In this document: one piece after another, positions 7,651 through 15,512 of the stretch
Numbering within the stretch: position 1 is the stretch's first letter
Layout: each line of letters begins with the position of its first letter
Source: Nocardia asteroides
Lineage (GTDB): Bacteria; Actinomycetota; Actinomycetes; Mycobacteriales; Mycobacteriaceae
NCBI RefSeq assembly: GCF_900637185.1
Contig: NZ_LR134352.1
Location: forward strand, 4,640,001-4,704,000
Direction: 5' to 3'
Length of the DNA: 64,000 bases
Translations under genes and position numbers: made by a program
Notes under the pieces: model-generated
The model's input: only the letters and a program-made list of their open reading frames with translations
What the model was told of the DNA's origin: nothing
Databases searched by the model: none

Positions 7651-8508
7651 ATGGTCATCCAGGCCGAGGCCACCACCCCCAGCGCGATCCTGGATCGCGC
7701 GTCCCTGCTGCTCGACGCGTTCGACGGCCCTGGCAGGCTCACGCTCGCCCAGATCGTGCGCCGGACCGGCCTGCCCCGGTCCTCGGCGCATCGCATGCTG
7801 GAGCGGCTCGTGCAGCTGCGCTGGCTGCGGCGCGAGGGCCGTGACTACGAGCTCGGCATCCGGCTGATGGAGCTCGGCTCACTCGCCGTGCACCAGGACC
7901 GGCTGCATCGCGCGGCGATGCCGTTCCTGCACGAACTGCACCGGGTCACCGGATTCGTGGTGCACCTGGCCGTCCTCGACGGCGCCGATGTCGTGTACCT
8001 GGACAAGGTCGGCGGCGATCTGGCCGCGGCGGTCCCCACCCGGGTCGGCGGCAGGCGGCCCGCGCACTGTACGGCGGTCGGCAAGGCGATCCTGGCCTAC
8101 TCCGACGAGCGCAGGCTGGCCGAGGTCGTCACCGGTCAGGCCGGCGCGCGGACCAAGTACTCGCTGACCACCCGCGCCCAGCTCGACGCCGAGCTGGACA
8201 AGGTGCGCGCGCACGGCATCGCCGTGGAACGGCAGGAGTCGCTGGCCGGGTTCGGGTGCATCGCGGCCCCGATCGGCGATCTGGGCGAGTCCGCGGTGGC
8301 CGCGGTGTCGGTGTGCGGTCCGGTCGACCGCATGCTCTTCGACCACCGGCTCACCGCCCCGGTGCGCACCACCGCGCTCAACATCTGGCGCCACGTGGAC
8401 GACGGCCGGGTGCGAGTGCGCCCCACCCTGCAGCAGCATCCGCGCCCGCTGGGCGTCGGCCCGGCGACCAGGACCATGGCCGACCGGCGCGTGGTGCGCA
8501 CCGCCTGA
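7651..8508 (+). CDS. IclR-family transcriptional regulator
   Basis: A 285-residue IclR protein: winged helix at residues about 10-70 (LTLAQIVRRTGLPRSSAHRMLERL) and a C-terminal GAF-like effector domain with GRRPAHCTAVGKAILA and ERQESLAGFGCIAAPI. I chose the ATG at 7651 because GGAG lies 6 bp upstream; an ATG at 7639 would add four residues with a poor site. IclR proteins bind 15-bp-class palindromes and often activate aromatic or steroid catabolic operons, so this is the leading candidate to bind the nine TCCCG-N5-CGGGA sites (inference). Its own upstream region is AT-rich and lacks the motif. Confidence 0.9.
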   Translation: MVIQAEATTPSAILDRASLLLDAFDGPGRLTLAQIVRRTGLPRSSAHRMLERLVQLRWLRREGRDYELGIRLMELGSLAVHQDRLHRAAMPFLHELHRVTGFVVHLAVLDGADVVYLDKVGGDLAAAVPTRVGGRRPAHCTAVGKAILAYSDERRLAEVVTGQAGARTKYSLTTRAQLDAELDKVRAHGIAVERQESLAGFGCIAAPIGDLGESAVAAVSVCGPVDRMLFDHRLTAPVRTTALNIWRHVDDGRVRVRPTLQQHPRPLGVGPATRTMADRRVVRTA

Positions 8509-8514
8509 CCCGGC

Positions 8515-8553
8515 CCGGTTCGCCGCCCGGCGCGGGCCCGGGCGGCGAACCGG
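8515..8553. terminator. Bidirectional terminator between iclR-type gene and Dabb gene
   Basis: Perfect 16-bp stem (8515-8530 and 8538-8553) with a 7-nt loop, between two convergent genes. Confidence 0.8.
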
Positions 8554-8554
8554 C

Positions 8555-9187
8555 TCAGCCCGCGACGATGTTCTCGCAGAAGCTGTGGCAGATGCGATCG
8601 TGCACGATCGACTCCGGGCACTCCGGATCGAACCACCGGTCGACGTGGGCCCAGTGCACCGGATGCATCAGGTAGGGCCCGTCCAGCCCGTCGAGGTCGG
8701 TGAATTCCTGTTCCCACACGTGCGTCCACGGCGCCGAGCCGATCCCGCGGATCACCCGGCTCAGCTGCCAGGACCGCATGGTGTCGATGTAGCGCGGCAT
8801 CCGCAGCAGGTCGGCTTCGAACCGGTCGATCGTCGCGCGCGGGGTACCGGGTGCCACCCGCAACAGCAGCACCCGGTACACCGTGCCGGGTGTGCGCGGT
8901 TCGGCGGCACCGCCGACGCCGCCGTCGAATTCGGCGCCGTCGATGTGGGCGACACCGTGTTCGGCCAGCACCGCGGCCACGCGCGGCGCGCAGGCCGACC
9001 AGTCGGCCGGTTCGTCGAATCGCAGATGCACCAGCACGTCGCCGCCGTTGCGCACGCCGGGCAGCGTCGGCTGGACCAGCACCCGGCGGGCCCGCCCGGC
9101 CGGGGCCGACCGCAGCTCGTCGAGCAGCGTGGCGGGCGGGGCGTCGAGCCCGGGCGGCAGGTGCAGGAGCCGGACGACATCAAACAT
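8555..9187 (-). CDS. Dabb (stress-responsive alpha/beta barrel) domain protein
   Basis: A 210-residue protein whose C-terminal half (about residues 105-200) matches the dimeric alpha/beta-barrel Dabb pattern: YRVLLLRVAPGT, the long helix RATIDRFEADLLRMPRYIDTMR, then WTHVWEQEFTDLDGLDGPYLMHPVHWAHVDRWF. The N-terminal half looks like a degenerate copy of the same fold. Function in this cluster is unknown; Dabb proteins include enzymes acting on polyketide and aromatic substrates. It overlaps the preceding gene's stop by 8 bp, so the two are translationally coupled. Confidence 0.7.
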   Translation of the reverse strand: MFDVVRLLHLPPGLDAPPATLLDELRSAPAGRARRVLVQPTLPGVRNGGDVLVHLRFDEPADWSACAPRVAAVLAEHGVAHIDGAEFDGGVGGAAEPRTPGTVYRVLLLRVAPGTPRATIDRFEADLLRMPRYIDTMRSWQLSRVIRGIGSAPWTHVWEQEFTDLDGLDGPYLMHPVHWAHVDRWFDPECPESIVHDRICHSFCENIVAG

Positions 9188-9527
9188 GGCCGAGCCTTTC
9201 GATATCGGCGGCCTCGGCCCCGGTCGTGCGGGTCCGGCTCAGGACGAGCTCGTCCGCGGCGGCCCACCACGCGCGCAGGGCCGTGTCGGTGCGGCCGCGC
9301 CAGGTCATCTCCCACCAGCCCTCGGCGCCGTCGAGTACCCAGGTCGCCACGACCGTGTTGGACTCGTCCGGGAACCAGATCGGTGGGCTCACCACGATCC
9401 GTTCCAGCGCCATCCCCCGTTCGCGCGCGCCCGGCGCGTACTCACGCAGATACGCGTCGACGAAGTCCCTGGCCCGGCCGGGTTTCGTCACGACGGTGTC
9501 GGTCACGTAGACCTTCGCGGTGTTCAT
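9180..9527 (-). CDS. Small alpha/beta-barrel-like protein, function unknown
   Basis: A 115-residue protein with the pattern VYVTDTVVTKPGRARDF, then VVATWVLDGAEGWWEMTWRG, which resembles a small ferredoxin-like (dimeric alpha/beta barrel) domain rich in Trp. I do not recognise a named family. It is the first gene of a two-gene minus operon with the Dabb protein, and its promoter (TACCGT at 9534-9539 on the minus strand) lies 31 bp from cluster operator site 3. The -10-like hexamer is only about 7 bp before the ATG, suggesting a leaderless transcript. Confidence 0.6.
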   Translation of the reverse strand: MNTAKVYVTDTVVTKPGRARDFVDAYLREYAPGARERGMALERIVVSPPIWFPDESNTVVATWVLDGAEGWWEMTWRGRTDTALRAWWAAADELVLSRTRTTGAEAADIERLGHV

Positions 9528-9569
9528 GGGCCGACGGTAGGCACCCCGCCGGGCGGACCGACCAGGGGT

Positions 9570-9584
9570 TTCCGCCCAGCGGGA
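9570..9584. promoter_or_regulatory. Cluster operator site 3 (TTCCG-CCCAG-CGGGA)
   Basis: Single site serving two divergent promoters: the minus-strand TACCGT (9534-9539) and the plus-strand TACCGT (9615-9620) are each 31 bp from its edges. On the reverse strand its spacer reads CTGGG, matching the consensus CTGRY loosely. Confidence 0.7.
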
Positions 9585-9673
9585 GACTGCGGGTGCGTCG
9601 CGGCCCCACGGCCCTACCGTGACCGGCGACCCGCTCGCACGCCGAGCCTGCTCGCCTCACCCCTGGAGGGTCA

Positions 9674-10636
9674 GTGACAGTCCGTGAATTCCCCACCACC
9701 GGGCCCGGCGCCGTGCCCGATCCCGAAGTGGCGGCGATGCTCGCCGCGCTCGACGCCGGCTTCCCCGATGTCGCCGCGATGGACGCCGCCGAGGCCAGAG
9801 CCGCGATCCGCGCCCGGCGCGGCCCGCTGCAGCGCCTGCCCGAGATGCGCGAGACACACGATCTCACCATCGACGGCCCGGGTGGCCCGCTGCCGCTGCG
9901 GGTGTTCCGCCCGCACCACGACGGCGCCGCGCTGCCGGTGATCGTGTTCGCCCACGGCGGCGGCTTCGTGTTCTGCGATCTGGACAGCCACGACGAATTC
10001 TGCCGCTCGATGGCGGTGGGGGTCGGCGCGGTGGTGATCTCGGTCGACTACCGGCTCGCCCCCGAACACCCGGCCCCGGCCGCCCACGACGACATGCTCG
10101 CCGCCCTGCGCTGGGCGGTCGCGAACGCGGCCACCTACGGCGGTGATCCGGCGCGGATCGCGCTGGCCGGCGACAGCGCGGGCGGCAATCTCGCGGCCAC
10201 CGTGGCCATCGCGGTGCGCGACGGCGGCGGTCCCGCGCTCGCGGCGCAGATCCTGCTCTACCCGGTGATCGACGACGATTTCGACACCGAGTCCTACCGG
10301 CGGTTCGGCACCGGCCACTACAACACCACCAGCGCCATGCGCTGGTACTGGCAGAATTACGCCCCGCACGGCACCGACGACGTCCGGCTGGTGCCGACCA
10401 GGGCCGCGTCGCTGGCCGGGCTGCCGCCCGCGGTGGTGGTCACCGCCGAACTGGATCCGCCGTGCGCGGCCGGGGACGCCTATGCCCGGCGGCTGGCGAA
10501 GGACGGTGTCGCGGTGCGGCATCGCCGCTACGACGGCCTGTTCCACGGCTTCCTCACCATCCCGTCGCTGGCGGCCACCCGGACAGCACGGGCCGAGGTG
10601 TGGGCGATGGTGCGCGACGTCCTGGGACCGGCCTGA
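9674..10636 (+). CDS. HSL-family alpha/beta hydrolase (esterase)
   Basis: A 320-residue hormone-sensitive-lipase-type carboxylesterase. HGGG at residues 94-97 forms the oxyanion hole, GDSAGG carries the nucleophile Ser168, and the acid and base lie in TAELDPP and GLFHGF. GTG start at 9674 with GGAGGG just upstream. The gene is controlled by cluster operator site 3, so it belongs to the steroid regulon. Paired with the Baeyer-Villiger enzyme at 12043 it could hydrolyse the 17-acetate ester that such an enzyme makes from a C20 ketone (inference); a general short-acyl esterase is the alternative. Confidence 0.85.
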   Translation: MTVREFPTTGPGAVPDPEVAAMLAALDAGFPDVAAMDAAEARAAIRARRGPLQRLPEMRETHDLTIDGPGGPLPLRVFRPHHDGAALPVIVFAHGGGFVFCDLDSHDEFCRSMAVGVGAVVISVDYRLAPEHPAPAAHDDMLAALRWAVANAATYGGDPARIALAGDSAGGNLAATVAIAVRDGGGPALAAQILLYPVIDDDFDTESYRRFGTGHYNTTSAMRWYWQNYAPHGTDDVRLVPTRAASLAGLPPAVVVTAELDPPCAAGDAYARRLAKDGVAVRHRRYDGLFHGFLTIPSLAATRTARAEVWAMVRDVLGPA

Positions 10637-10649
10637 CCGCCGGACCCCG

Positions 10650-10677
10650 ACGACCCGGCCTACCTAGGCCGGGTCGT
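10650..10677. terminator. Bidirectional terminator between esterase and PadR genes
   Basis: A 28-bp near-perfect palindrome with 13-bp arms (10650-10662, 10665-10677). It overlaps the stop codon of the convergent PadR gene. Confidence 0.75.
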
Positions 10678-11356
10678 GCTGACGGTCCTCTTCCTCGCGG
10701 ACCTGCTGCTCGATCTCGCGCCAGCGACCCGGTGTCGGGTGCGGGTATTCGGCCCGGTCGTCGCGTTCGGCCTTGGCCAGCACGGTCGCGGCCTCGTCGA
10801 TGTCGTCGATGAGCTGCTGGGCCAGTTCCCGTTCGGCCGCGTAGTGCCGCTGTGCCCACTGCAGCACGATCTGCGAATAGGCCCAGCCCGGTTCGGATTT
10901 CGCGGCCTCGGCGTCGATCGCGGCCCGGTGCTCGAGCTCGTCGACGTCGGCGATGTGGTCACGCAGGATCTGCTTGAGCCGGTCCGGTGAGCCGAGGTGA
11001 CCGAACATCACGCGCAGCAGCACATGATGTTTGAGCACCGACGGATCCACCGGCGCGCGGTTCCACCACAGCGTCACCGCGGTCCGGCCCGCGTCGGTGA
11101 TCTGGTAGAGCCGCCTGCCCCGCATGGCGTTGTCGTGGTCGAGCCGGGAACTGGCGAAGCCGTGCTGTTCGAGCTTCTTCAGCTCGGCGTAGATCTGGCT
11201 GTAGGACGGTGTCCAGTAGAAGTAGCGCAGACTCCAGTCGGCCCATTTCTTCAGGTCGTAGCCGGAGATCTCCTCCTCGTAGGAGAGCATGGCCAGGACC
11301 GCCCAGCTGGTCGGCGGCAGGTTGGGCACGCCGGGATCGGGCTCGCTGGTCACCAT
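10664..11356 (-). CDS. PadR-family transcriptional regulator
   Basis: A 230-residue PadR protein: N-terminal winged helix (residues about 15-95; AVLAMLSYEEEISGYDLKKW, then YSQIYAELKKLEQHGF and YQITDAGR) and a C-terminal helical dimerisation domain. It is divergent from the HsaB-like reductase gene with cluster operator site 4 between them; a TACCAT -10-like hexamer (11363-11368, minus strand) is 33 bp from that site. It may be a second local regulator or a regulated member of the cluster. PadR operators usually contain ATGT/ACAT, so it is a weaker candidate than the IclR protein for the cluster palindrome. Confidence 0.85.
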   Translation of the reverse strand: MVTSEPDPGVPNLPPTSWAVLAMLSYEEEISGYDLKKWADWSLRYFYWTPSYSQIYAELKKLEQHGFASSRLDHDNAMRGRRLYQITDAGRTAVTLWWNRAPVDPSVLKHHVLLRVMFGHLGSPDRLKQILRDHIADVDELEHRAAIDAEAAKSEPGWAYSQIVLQWAQRHYAAERELAQQLIDDIDEAATVLAKAERDDRAEYPHPTPGRWREIEQQVREEEDRQHDPA

Positions 11357-11400
11357 CGGTGCATGGTAGCAACCGGGCGGGTGACCACTTCCCCACCGAC

Positions 11401-11415
11401 AACCGCTGACCGGGA
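11401..11415. promoter_or_regulatory. Cluster operator site 4 (AACCG-CTGAC-CGGGA)
   Basis: Between the divergent PadR and HsaB-like genes. It lies 32 bp before GATTCT (11447-11452, plus strand) and 33 bp from TACCAT (11363-11368, minus strand). Only the right arm is intact. Confidence 0.65.
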
Positions 11416-11484
11416 GGACATCTTTCGCCCGCCCCCGCCGACCCCGGATTCTGAGGGCACCGCAATCCGTTCGGAAGGACCTCC

Positions 11485-11991
11485 ATGAATGCAGACAACG
11501 TCGTCGTCGACGCGGGTATCCCCGCCCCGGCCGAGCTGCGCCGGGTGCTGGGACACTTCGCGACGGGTGTCGCCGTCATCGCGGCGCACGACGGGACGCG
11601 CCCGCTCGGCTTCACCTGTCAGTCGGTGGTGTCGGTGTCGCTGGATCCCCCGTACGTCTCGTTCTGCCCCGCCAAGAGCTCCACGAGCTGGCCGCTGCTG
11701 CGCACGGCGGGCGCCCTGTGCATCAACATCCTGGCCGAGGAGCAGAGCGCGCTGTGCCGCCAGTTCGCGGTGAGCGGCGCGGACAAGTTCGCCGGCGTCG
11801 ACTGGGACCCGGCGGGCAACGGCGCGCCGGCGCTGGCCGGGGCGCTGGCCCACATCGAGGCGACGGTGGAGCTCGAGCACGACGCGGGCGATCACACGGT
11901 GGTGCTGGCCCGGGTCGCCGATCTGCGGGCCACCGAGGGCGCCCGGCCGCTGCTGTTCTACCGGGGCGCGTTCGGCGGCTTCTCCGCCTGA
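11485..11991 (+). CDS. hsaB: Flavin reductase (HsaB-like)
   Basis: A 168-residue flavin reductase of the flavin-reductase-like domain family that supplies reduced flavin to the HsaA-type monooxygenase (5361). Typical features are RRVLGHFATGVAVIAA at the N-terminus, GFTCQSVVSVSLDPPYVSFCPAKSSTSW for flavin binding, and the closing PLLFYRGAFGGF. ATG at 11485 with GGAAGGACC upstream. Monocistronic, with its own operator-promoter unit and a 20-bp terminator behind it. Confidence 0.88.
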   Translation: MNADNVVVDAGIPAPAELRRVLGHFATGVAVIAAHDGTRPLGFTCQSVVSVSLDPPYVSFCPAKSSTSWPLLRTAGALCINILAEEQSALCRQFAVSGADKFAGVDWDPAGNGAPALAGALAHIEATVELEHDAGDHTVVLARVADLRATEGARPLLFYRGAFGGFSA

Positions 11992-11996
11992 AGCAC

Positions 11997-12036
11997 ACGA
12001 CAAGGGGTGGTCCCGCGCGGGACCACCCCTTGTCGT
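11997..12036. terminator. Bidirectional terminator between hsaB and the BVMO gene
   Basis: Perfect 20-bp inverted repeat without a spacer (arms 11997-12016 and 12017-12036), between two convergent genes. Confidence 0.85.
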
Positions 12037-12042
12037 CTGTGC

Positions 12043-13674
12043 TCAGTCCTCCAGGACGTCGAAGCCCTTGTAGCCCGCGGCCGCGACCTCGGCGATGATC
12101 TCGCCGTAGACCCCGAACCCGCCGACGAAGGGCATGAAGACCCGTGGCCTGCCCTCGATATTGGCGCCCAGGTACCACGAATTCGCCTGCATCATCAGGG
12201 TTCCCTCGGCCCGCCGCGCGCACTCGCGGACCCAGTCGGCGACCGCGTCCGGCCGTGCCTCGAGCGCCAGCGCGCCCCGGCCGTCGAGGAAGGCGATGGC
12301 CTCGGCCACCCAGTCCACGTGCAGTTCCGAGTGCAGCACCATGTTGGCCAGCACCGACGGACTGCCGGGTCCGGTGAGGTTGAACAGGTTCGGGAAGCCC
12401 GTCATGCCCAGTCCCAGATAGGTTTTCGGCCCTTCGCGCCACGCCTCGTTGAGCGTCTCACCGCCGCGGCCCACGATGTTCATCCGCGACACCGAGCCGG
12501 TCATCGCGTCGAAGCCGGTGGCCAGGACCAGGGTGTCGAGCGGGTAGTGCGCGTCGGTGGTGTGGATGCCCGCGGCGTCGACCCGGGTGATGGGCGTGGC
12601 CCGCAGGTCGACCAGCTCGACATTGTCGCGGTTGTAGGTCTGGTAGTAGTTCGTGTCGGTGCAGATGCGCTTGGTGCCGATCGGGTGATCGCGCGGCACC
12701 AGCAGCTCGGCCACCCGCGGGTCGTCGATGACCGCGCGCACCTTCTCCTCCCAGAACTCGCGCGCGGTGTCGTTGGCGGCCAGGGTGACCAGCTGGTCCG
12801 GGAAGGTCTTGCTGAACAGCACACCGCCCAGCGCCCAGCGCTTCTCGTAGGCGGCGCGGAGTTCCCCCGCGTCCACCGCGAGCGCGGACTCGGGATGGGC
12901 CTGGTGCGGCGAGCCGCCGCCGCTGGCCATCGACAGCCGCCTGCGCTCGGGATAGTTCGCCTTCTGTGCCCGCCGGTCGTCGTCGGTGAGCGGCGTATTG
13001 CCCGCGGGCACACTGTAGTTGGCGGTGCGCTGGAACACGTGCAGCTGCGCGGCCTGCTCGGCCACGCACGGGATCGTCTGGATGCCGGAGGATCCGGTGC
13101 CGATCACGCCGACCCGCCTGCCGGTCAGGTCGACGCCTTCGTGCGGCCAGTGCGAGGTGTGCAGCACCTGCCCGGCGAAGGTGTCCAGCCCCTCGATGGC
13201 CGGGGTGTTGGCGTTGGACAGCGGCCCGGTGGCCAGCACCACGAACCGGGCCCGCACCGTGCGGCCGGTGTCGGTGGCGACCTGCCAGCGCAGGGTCGTC
13301 TCGTCGAGCACGACATCGGTGACGCGGGTACCGAATTCGATGTCGCGGCGCAGGTCGTAGCGGTCGGCGACGTGCTCGAGGTAGGACAGGATCTCGGGCT
13401 GGGTGGCGTACTTCTCGCTCCAGTCCCACTCCTGCTGCAGGGCCTCGTCGAAGGAGTACGAGTAGTCGACGCTCTCCACGTCGCAGCGCGCGCCCGGGTA
13501 GCGGTTCCAGTACCAGACGCCGCCCACGCCCTGGCCTGCTTCGAACACCCGCACCGTCAGGCCGCTGCCGCGGAATCGGTGCAGGGCGTACAGCCCGGCG
13601 ATGCCCGCGCCGACGACGACCACGTCGACGTCGGCCTGGTCCTGCGCTGGTGCCGATGGGGTCTCGGGGTTCAC
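12043..13674 (-). CDS. Baeyer-Villiger monooxygenase, steroid/phenylacetone type
   Basis: A 543-residue FAD/NADPH enzyme that inserts oxygen next to a ketone. FAD motif GAGIAG at residues 22-27, the Baeyer-Villiger fingerprint from Phe166 to Pro177 (FAGQVLHTSHWP), and the NADPH motif GVIGTGSSGIQ. The YWNRYPGARCD, YSYSF and ANYSVPAGN segments are those of the PAMO/steroid monooxygenase branch. I chose the GTG at 13674 (AGGTAGG upstream); an in-frame ATG at 13764 lies upstream of the predicted promoter (TAGCGT at 13712-13717, minus strand) and would read through operator site 5. In this cluster it could turn a C20-keto steroid into a 17-acetate ester (inference). Confidence 0.9.
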   Translation of the reverse strand: MNPETPSAPAQDQADVDVVVVGAGIAGLYALHRFRGSGLTVRVFEAGQGVGGVWYWNRYPGARCDVESVDYSYSFDEALQQEWDWSEKYATQPEILSYLEHVADRYDLRRDIEFGTRVTDVVLDETTLRWQVATDTGRTVRARFVVLATGPLSNANTPAIEGLDTFAGQVLHTSHWPHEGVDLTGRRVGVIGTGSSGIQTIPCVAEQAAQLHVFQRTANYSVPAGNTPLTDDDRRAQKANYPERRRLSMASGGGSPHQAHPESALAVDAGELRAAYEKRWALGGVLFSKTFPDQLVTLAANDTAREFWEEKVRAVIDDPRVAELLVPRDHPIGTKRICTDTNYYQTYNRDNVELVDLRATPITRVDAAGIHTTDAHYPLDTLVLATGFDAMTGSVSRMNIVGRGGETLNEAWREGPKTYLGLGMTGFPNLFNLTGPGSPSVLANMVLHSELHVDWVAEAIAFLDGRGALALEARPDAVADWVRECARRAEGTLMMQANSWYLGANIEGRPRVFMPFVGGFGVYGEIIAEVAAAGYKGFDVLED

Positions 13675-13748
13675 TGTGCCTACCTTTCGATGGAGACCGG
13701 TTCTGGCGGCGACGCTAAGGAAACCCGGGCCGGGAGAGCAGGTGTCCC

Positions 13749-13763
13749 TCCCGCTGATTGGCA
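13749..13763. promoter_or_regulatory. Cluster operator site 5 (TCCCG-CTGAT-TGGCA)
   Basis: Right arm degenerate. It lies 32 bp upstream of the minus-strand TAGCGT hexamer (13712-13717) of the BVMO gene. Confidence 0.6.
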
Positions 13764-13782
13764 CGTTCGCGCATCGATGGCC

Positions 13783-13797
13783 TCCCGGTGATCGGGA
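13783..13797. promoter_or_regulatory. Cluster operator site 6 (TCCCG-GTGAT-CGGGA)
   Basis: Perfect arms. It lies 32 bp before the plus-strand TACCGT (13829-13834) that precedes the first KstD-like gene. Confidence 0.75.
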
Positions 13798-13869
13798 CGG
13801 GCGCCACCGTGACCGCCGTCACGGGTCCTACCGTCGTGCGCACTGCACAGGTGGCACCAGGAGGAGACA

Positions 13870-15405
13870 GTGGTGGACTGGAACGACGAGGTGGATGTAC
13901 TGGTCGCGGGCTCGGGCGGTGGCCTGGCCGGCGCCTACACCGCCGCCCGCGAGGGGCTCAGCGTCGCGGTGGTCGAGGCGACCGACAAGTTCGGCGGCAC
14001 GACCGCGTATTCGGGCGGCGGCGGGGTGTGGTTCCCCTGCAACCCGGTGCTCGAGCGCGCGGGCACCGACGACACGATCGAGGACGCGCTCACCTATTAC
14101 CGCGCCGTCGTCGGCGACCGCACCCCCGACGAGCTGCAGCAGACCTATGTGCGGCGCGGCCGCGACCTGATCGAATACCTGGAATCCGACGATCATTTCG
14201 CGTTCGAGATGCTGCCGTGGCCGGACTACTTCGGCAAGGCGCCCAAGGCCAGGCTCGACGGGCAGCGCCACATCATGCCGACGCCGCTGCCCGCGGCCGA
14301 GCTGGGCCCGCTGCGCGAATCGCTGCGCGGACCGCTCGACACCGACCGGCTCGGCGCGCCCCTGCCCGAGCTGCTGATCGGCGGACAGGCGCTGATCGGG
14401 CGGATGCTGCGGGCGCTGTCGAGCTACCCGCACGCCCGGCTGTTCCTCAACTCCCCGCTGGTGGAACTGATCGTCGAGGACGGCGCGGTGACCGGGGCGA
14501 TCGTCGAACGCGACGGCGCCCGGATCGCGATCCGCGCGCGTCGCGGTGTGGTGCTGGCGGCGGGCGGTTTCGAGCAGAACGCCGAGTTGCGCGCGCACTA
14601 CGGTGTGCCGGGCGAGGCGCGCGACACCATGGGGCCGTGGGGCAATCAGGGGCTGGCGCACCAGGCGGGCATCGCCGCGGGCGCCGACACCGATCTGATG
14701 GATCAGGCGTGGTGGTCGCCTGGGCTGACCCATCCGGACGGCCGGTCGGCGTTCGCGCTGTGGTTCACCGGCGGCATCTTCGTCGACCAGGACGGGCGCC
14801 GCTTCGTCAACGAGTCCGCGCCCTACGACCGGCTGGGCCGCGAGGTGATCCGGCAGATGACCGAGCGCGGGCTGACCCTGCCGTTCTGGATGATCTACGA
14901 CGACAAGGAGGGCGAGGTGCCGCCGATCAAGGCCACCAACGTCTCCATGGTCGAGACGCAGCGGTACGTGGACGCCGGCCTGTGGCACACCGCCGACACC
15001 CTGCCGGAGCTGGCCGCGAAGATCGGCGTGCCCGCCGAGAACCTGGTGGCCACCGTCGAGCGGTTCAACGCGTTGGTCCCCACCGGCACCGATCCCGATT
15101 TCGGCCGCGGCGACGAGGCCTACGACCGCGCCTTCTCGAATGGCGAACCGCCGCTGGTGGCCCTCGACAAGGGCCCGTACCACGCGGCCGCGTTCGGCAT
15201 CTCCGATCTCGGCACCAAGGGCGGACTGCGCACCGACACCGCCGCCCGGGTCCTCGGCCGCGACGGATCCCCGATTCCGGGGCTCTACGCCGCGGGCAAC
15301 ACCATGGCCGCGGTCAGCGGCGAGGTGTACCCCGGCGGCGGCAACCCGATCGGCGCGTCGATGCTGTTCAGCCACCTCGCCGTGCGCGACATCCTCGGCG
15401 GATGA
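13870..15405 (+). CDS. FAD-dependent 3-ketosteroid dehydrogenase-like protein (paralogue 1)
   Basis: A 511-residue flavoprotein of the KstD/fumarate-reductase fold: N-terminal VLVAGSGGGLAGA, flavin contacts at KFGGTTAYSGGG, and C-terminal GLYAAGNTMAAVSGEVYPGGGNPIGASM. The last segment keeps Tyr and Gly near the KstD catalytic YxGxG motif but reads YPGGGNPIG, so it may act on a different bond, such as a delta-4(5alpha) or modified-ring substrate. GTG start at 13870 with AGGAGGAG upstream. Controlled by operator site 6, and followed by a 107-bp gap holding site 7. Confidence 0.8.
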   Translation: MVDWNDEVDVLVAGSGGGLAGAYTAAREGLSVAVVEATDKFGGTTAYSGGGGVWFPCNPVLERAGTDDTIEDALTYYRAVVGDRTPDELQQTYVRRGRDLIEYLESDDHFAFEMLPWPDYFGKAPKARLDGQRHIMPTPLPAAELGPLRESLRGPLDTDRLGAPLPELLIGGQALIGRMLRALSSYPHARLFLNSPLVELIVEDGAVTGAIVERDGARIAIRARRGVVLAAGGFEQNAELRAHYGVPGEARDTMGPWGNQGLAHQAGIAAGADTDLMDQAWWSPGLTHPDGRSAFALWFTGGIFVDQDGRRFVNESAPYDRLGREVIRQMTERGLTLPFWMIYDDKEGEVPPIKATNVSMVETQRYVDAGLWHTADTLPELAAKIGVPAENLVATVERFNALVPTGTDPDFGRGDEAYDRAFSNGEPPLVALDKGPYHAAAFGISDLGTKGGLRTDTAARVLGRDGSPIPGLYAAGNTMAAVSGEVYPGGGNPIGASMLFSHLAVRDILGG

Positions 15406-15413
15406 ACCCCCTT

Positions 15414-15444
15414 CCGGTCTCTCCCGCTGGCCGGGAGAGACCGG
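15414..15444. promoter_or_regulatory. Cluster operator site 7 (core 15422-15436) within a 13-bp-arm hairpin
   Basis: The core TCCCG-CTGGC-CGGGA is extended to perfect 13-bp arms (15414-15426 and 15432-15444). It lies 32 bp before TTCCGT (15468-15473), the likely -10 of the isomerase operon. The long stem starts 8 bp after the preceding stop codon, so the element may also terminate the upstream transcript. Confidence 0.7.
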
Positions 15445-15512
15445 CCCGGAACGGACCCGGACTGTGGTTCCGTTCACACAACCCCCTTCTCGACATTTTC
15501 AGGAGCGACACG

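Noticed and set aside
13721..13735. Possible tenth cluster operator (AAACC-CGGGC-CGGGA)
   Set aside because: Left arm and spacer do not match; it lies inside the predicted promoter rather than upstream of it.
13675..13764. Longer N-terminus for the BVMO
   Set aside because: Would place the promoter and operator site 5 inside the gene; GTG at 13674 has a ribosome site and gives the usual length.
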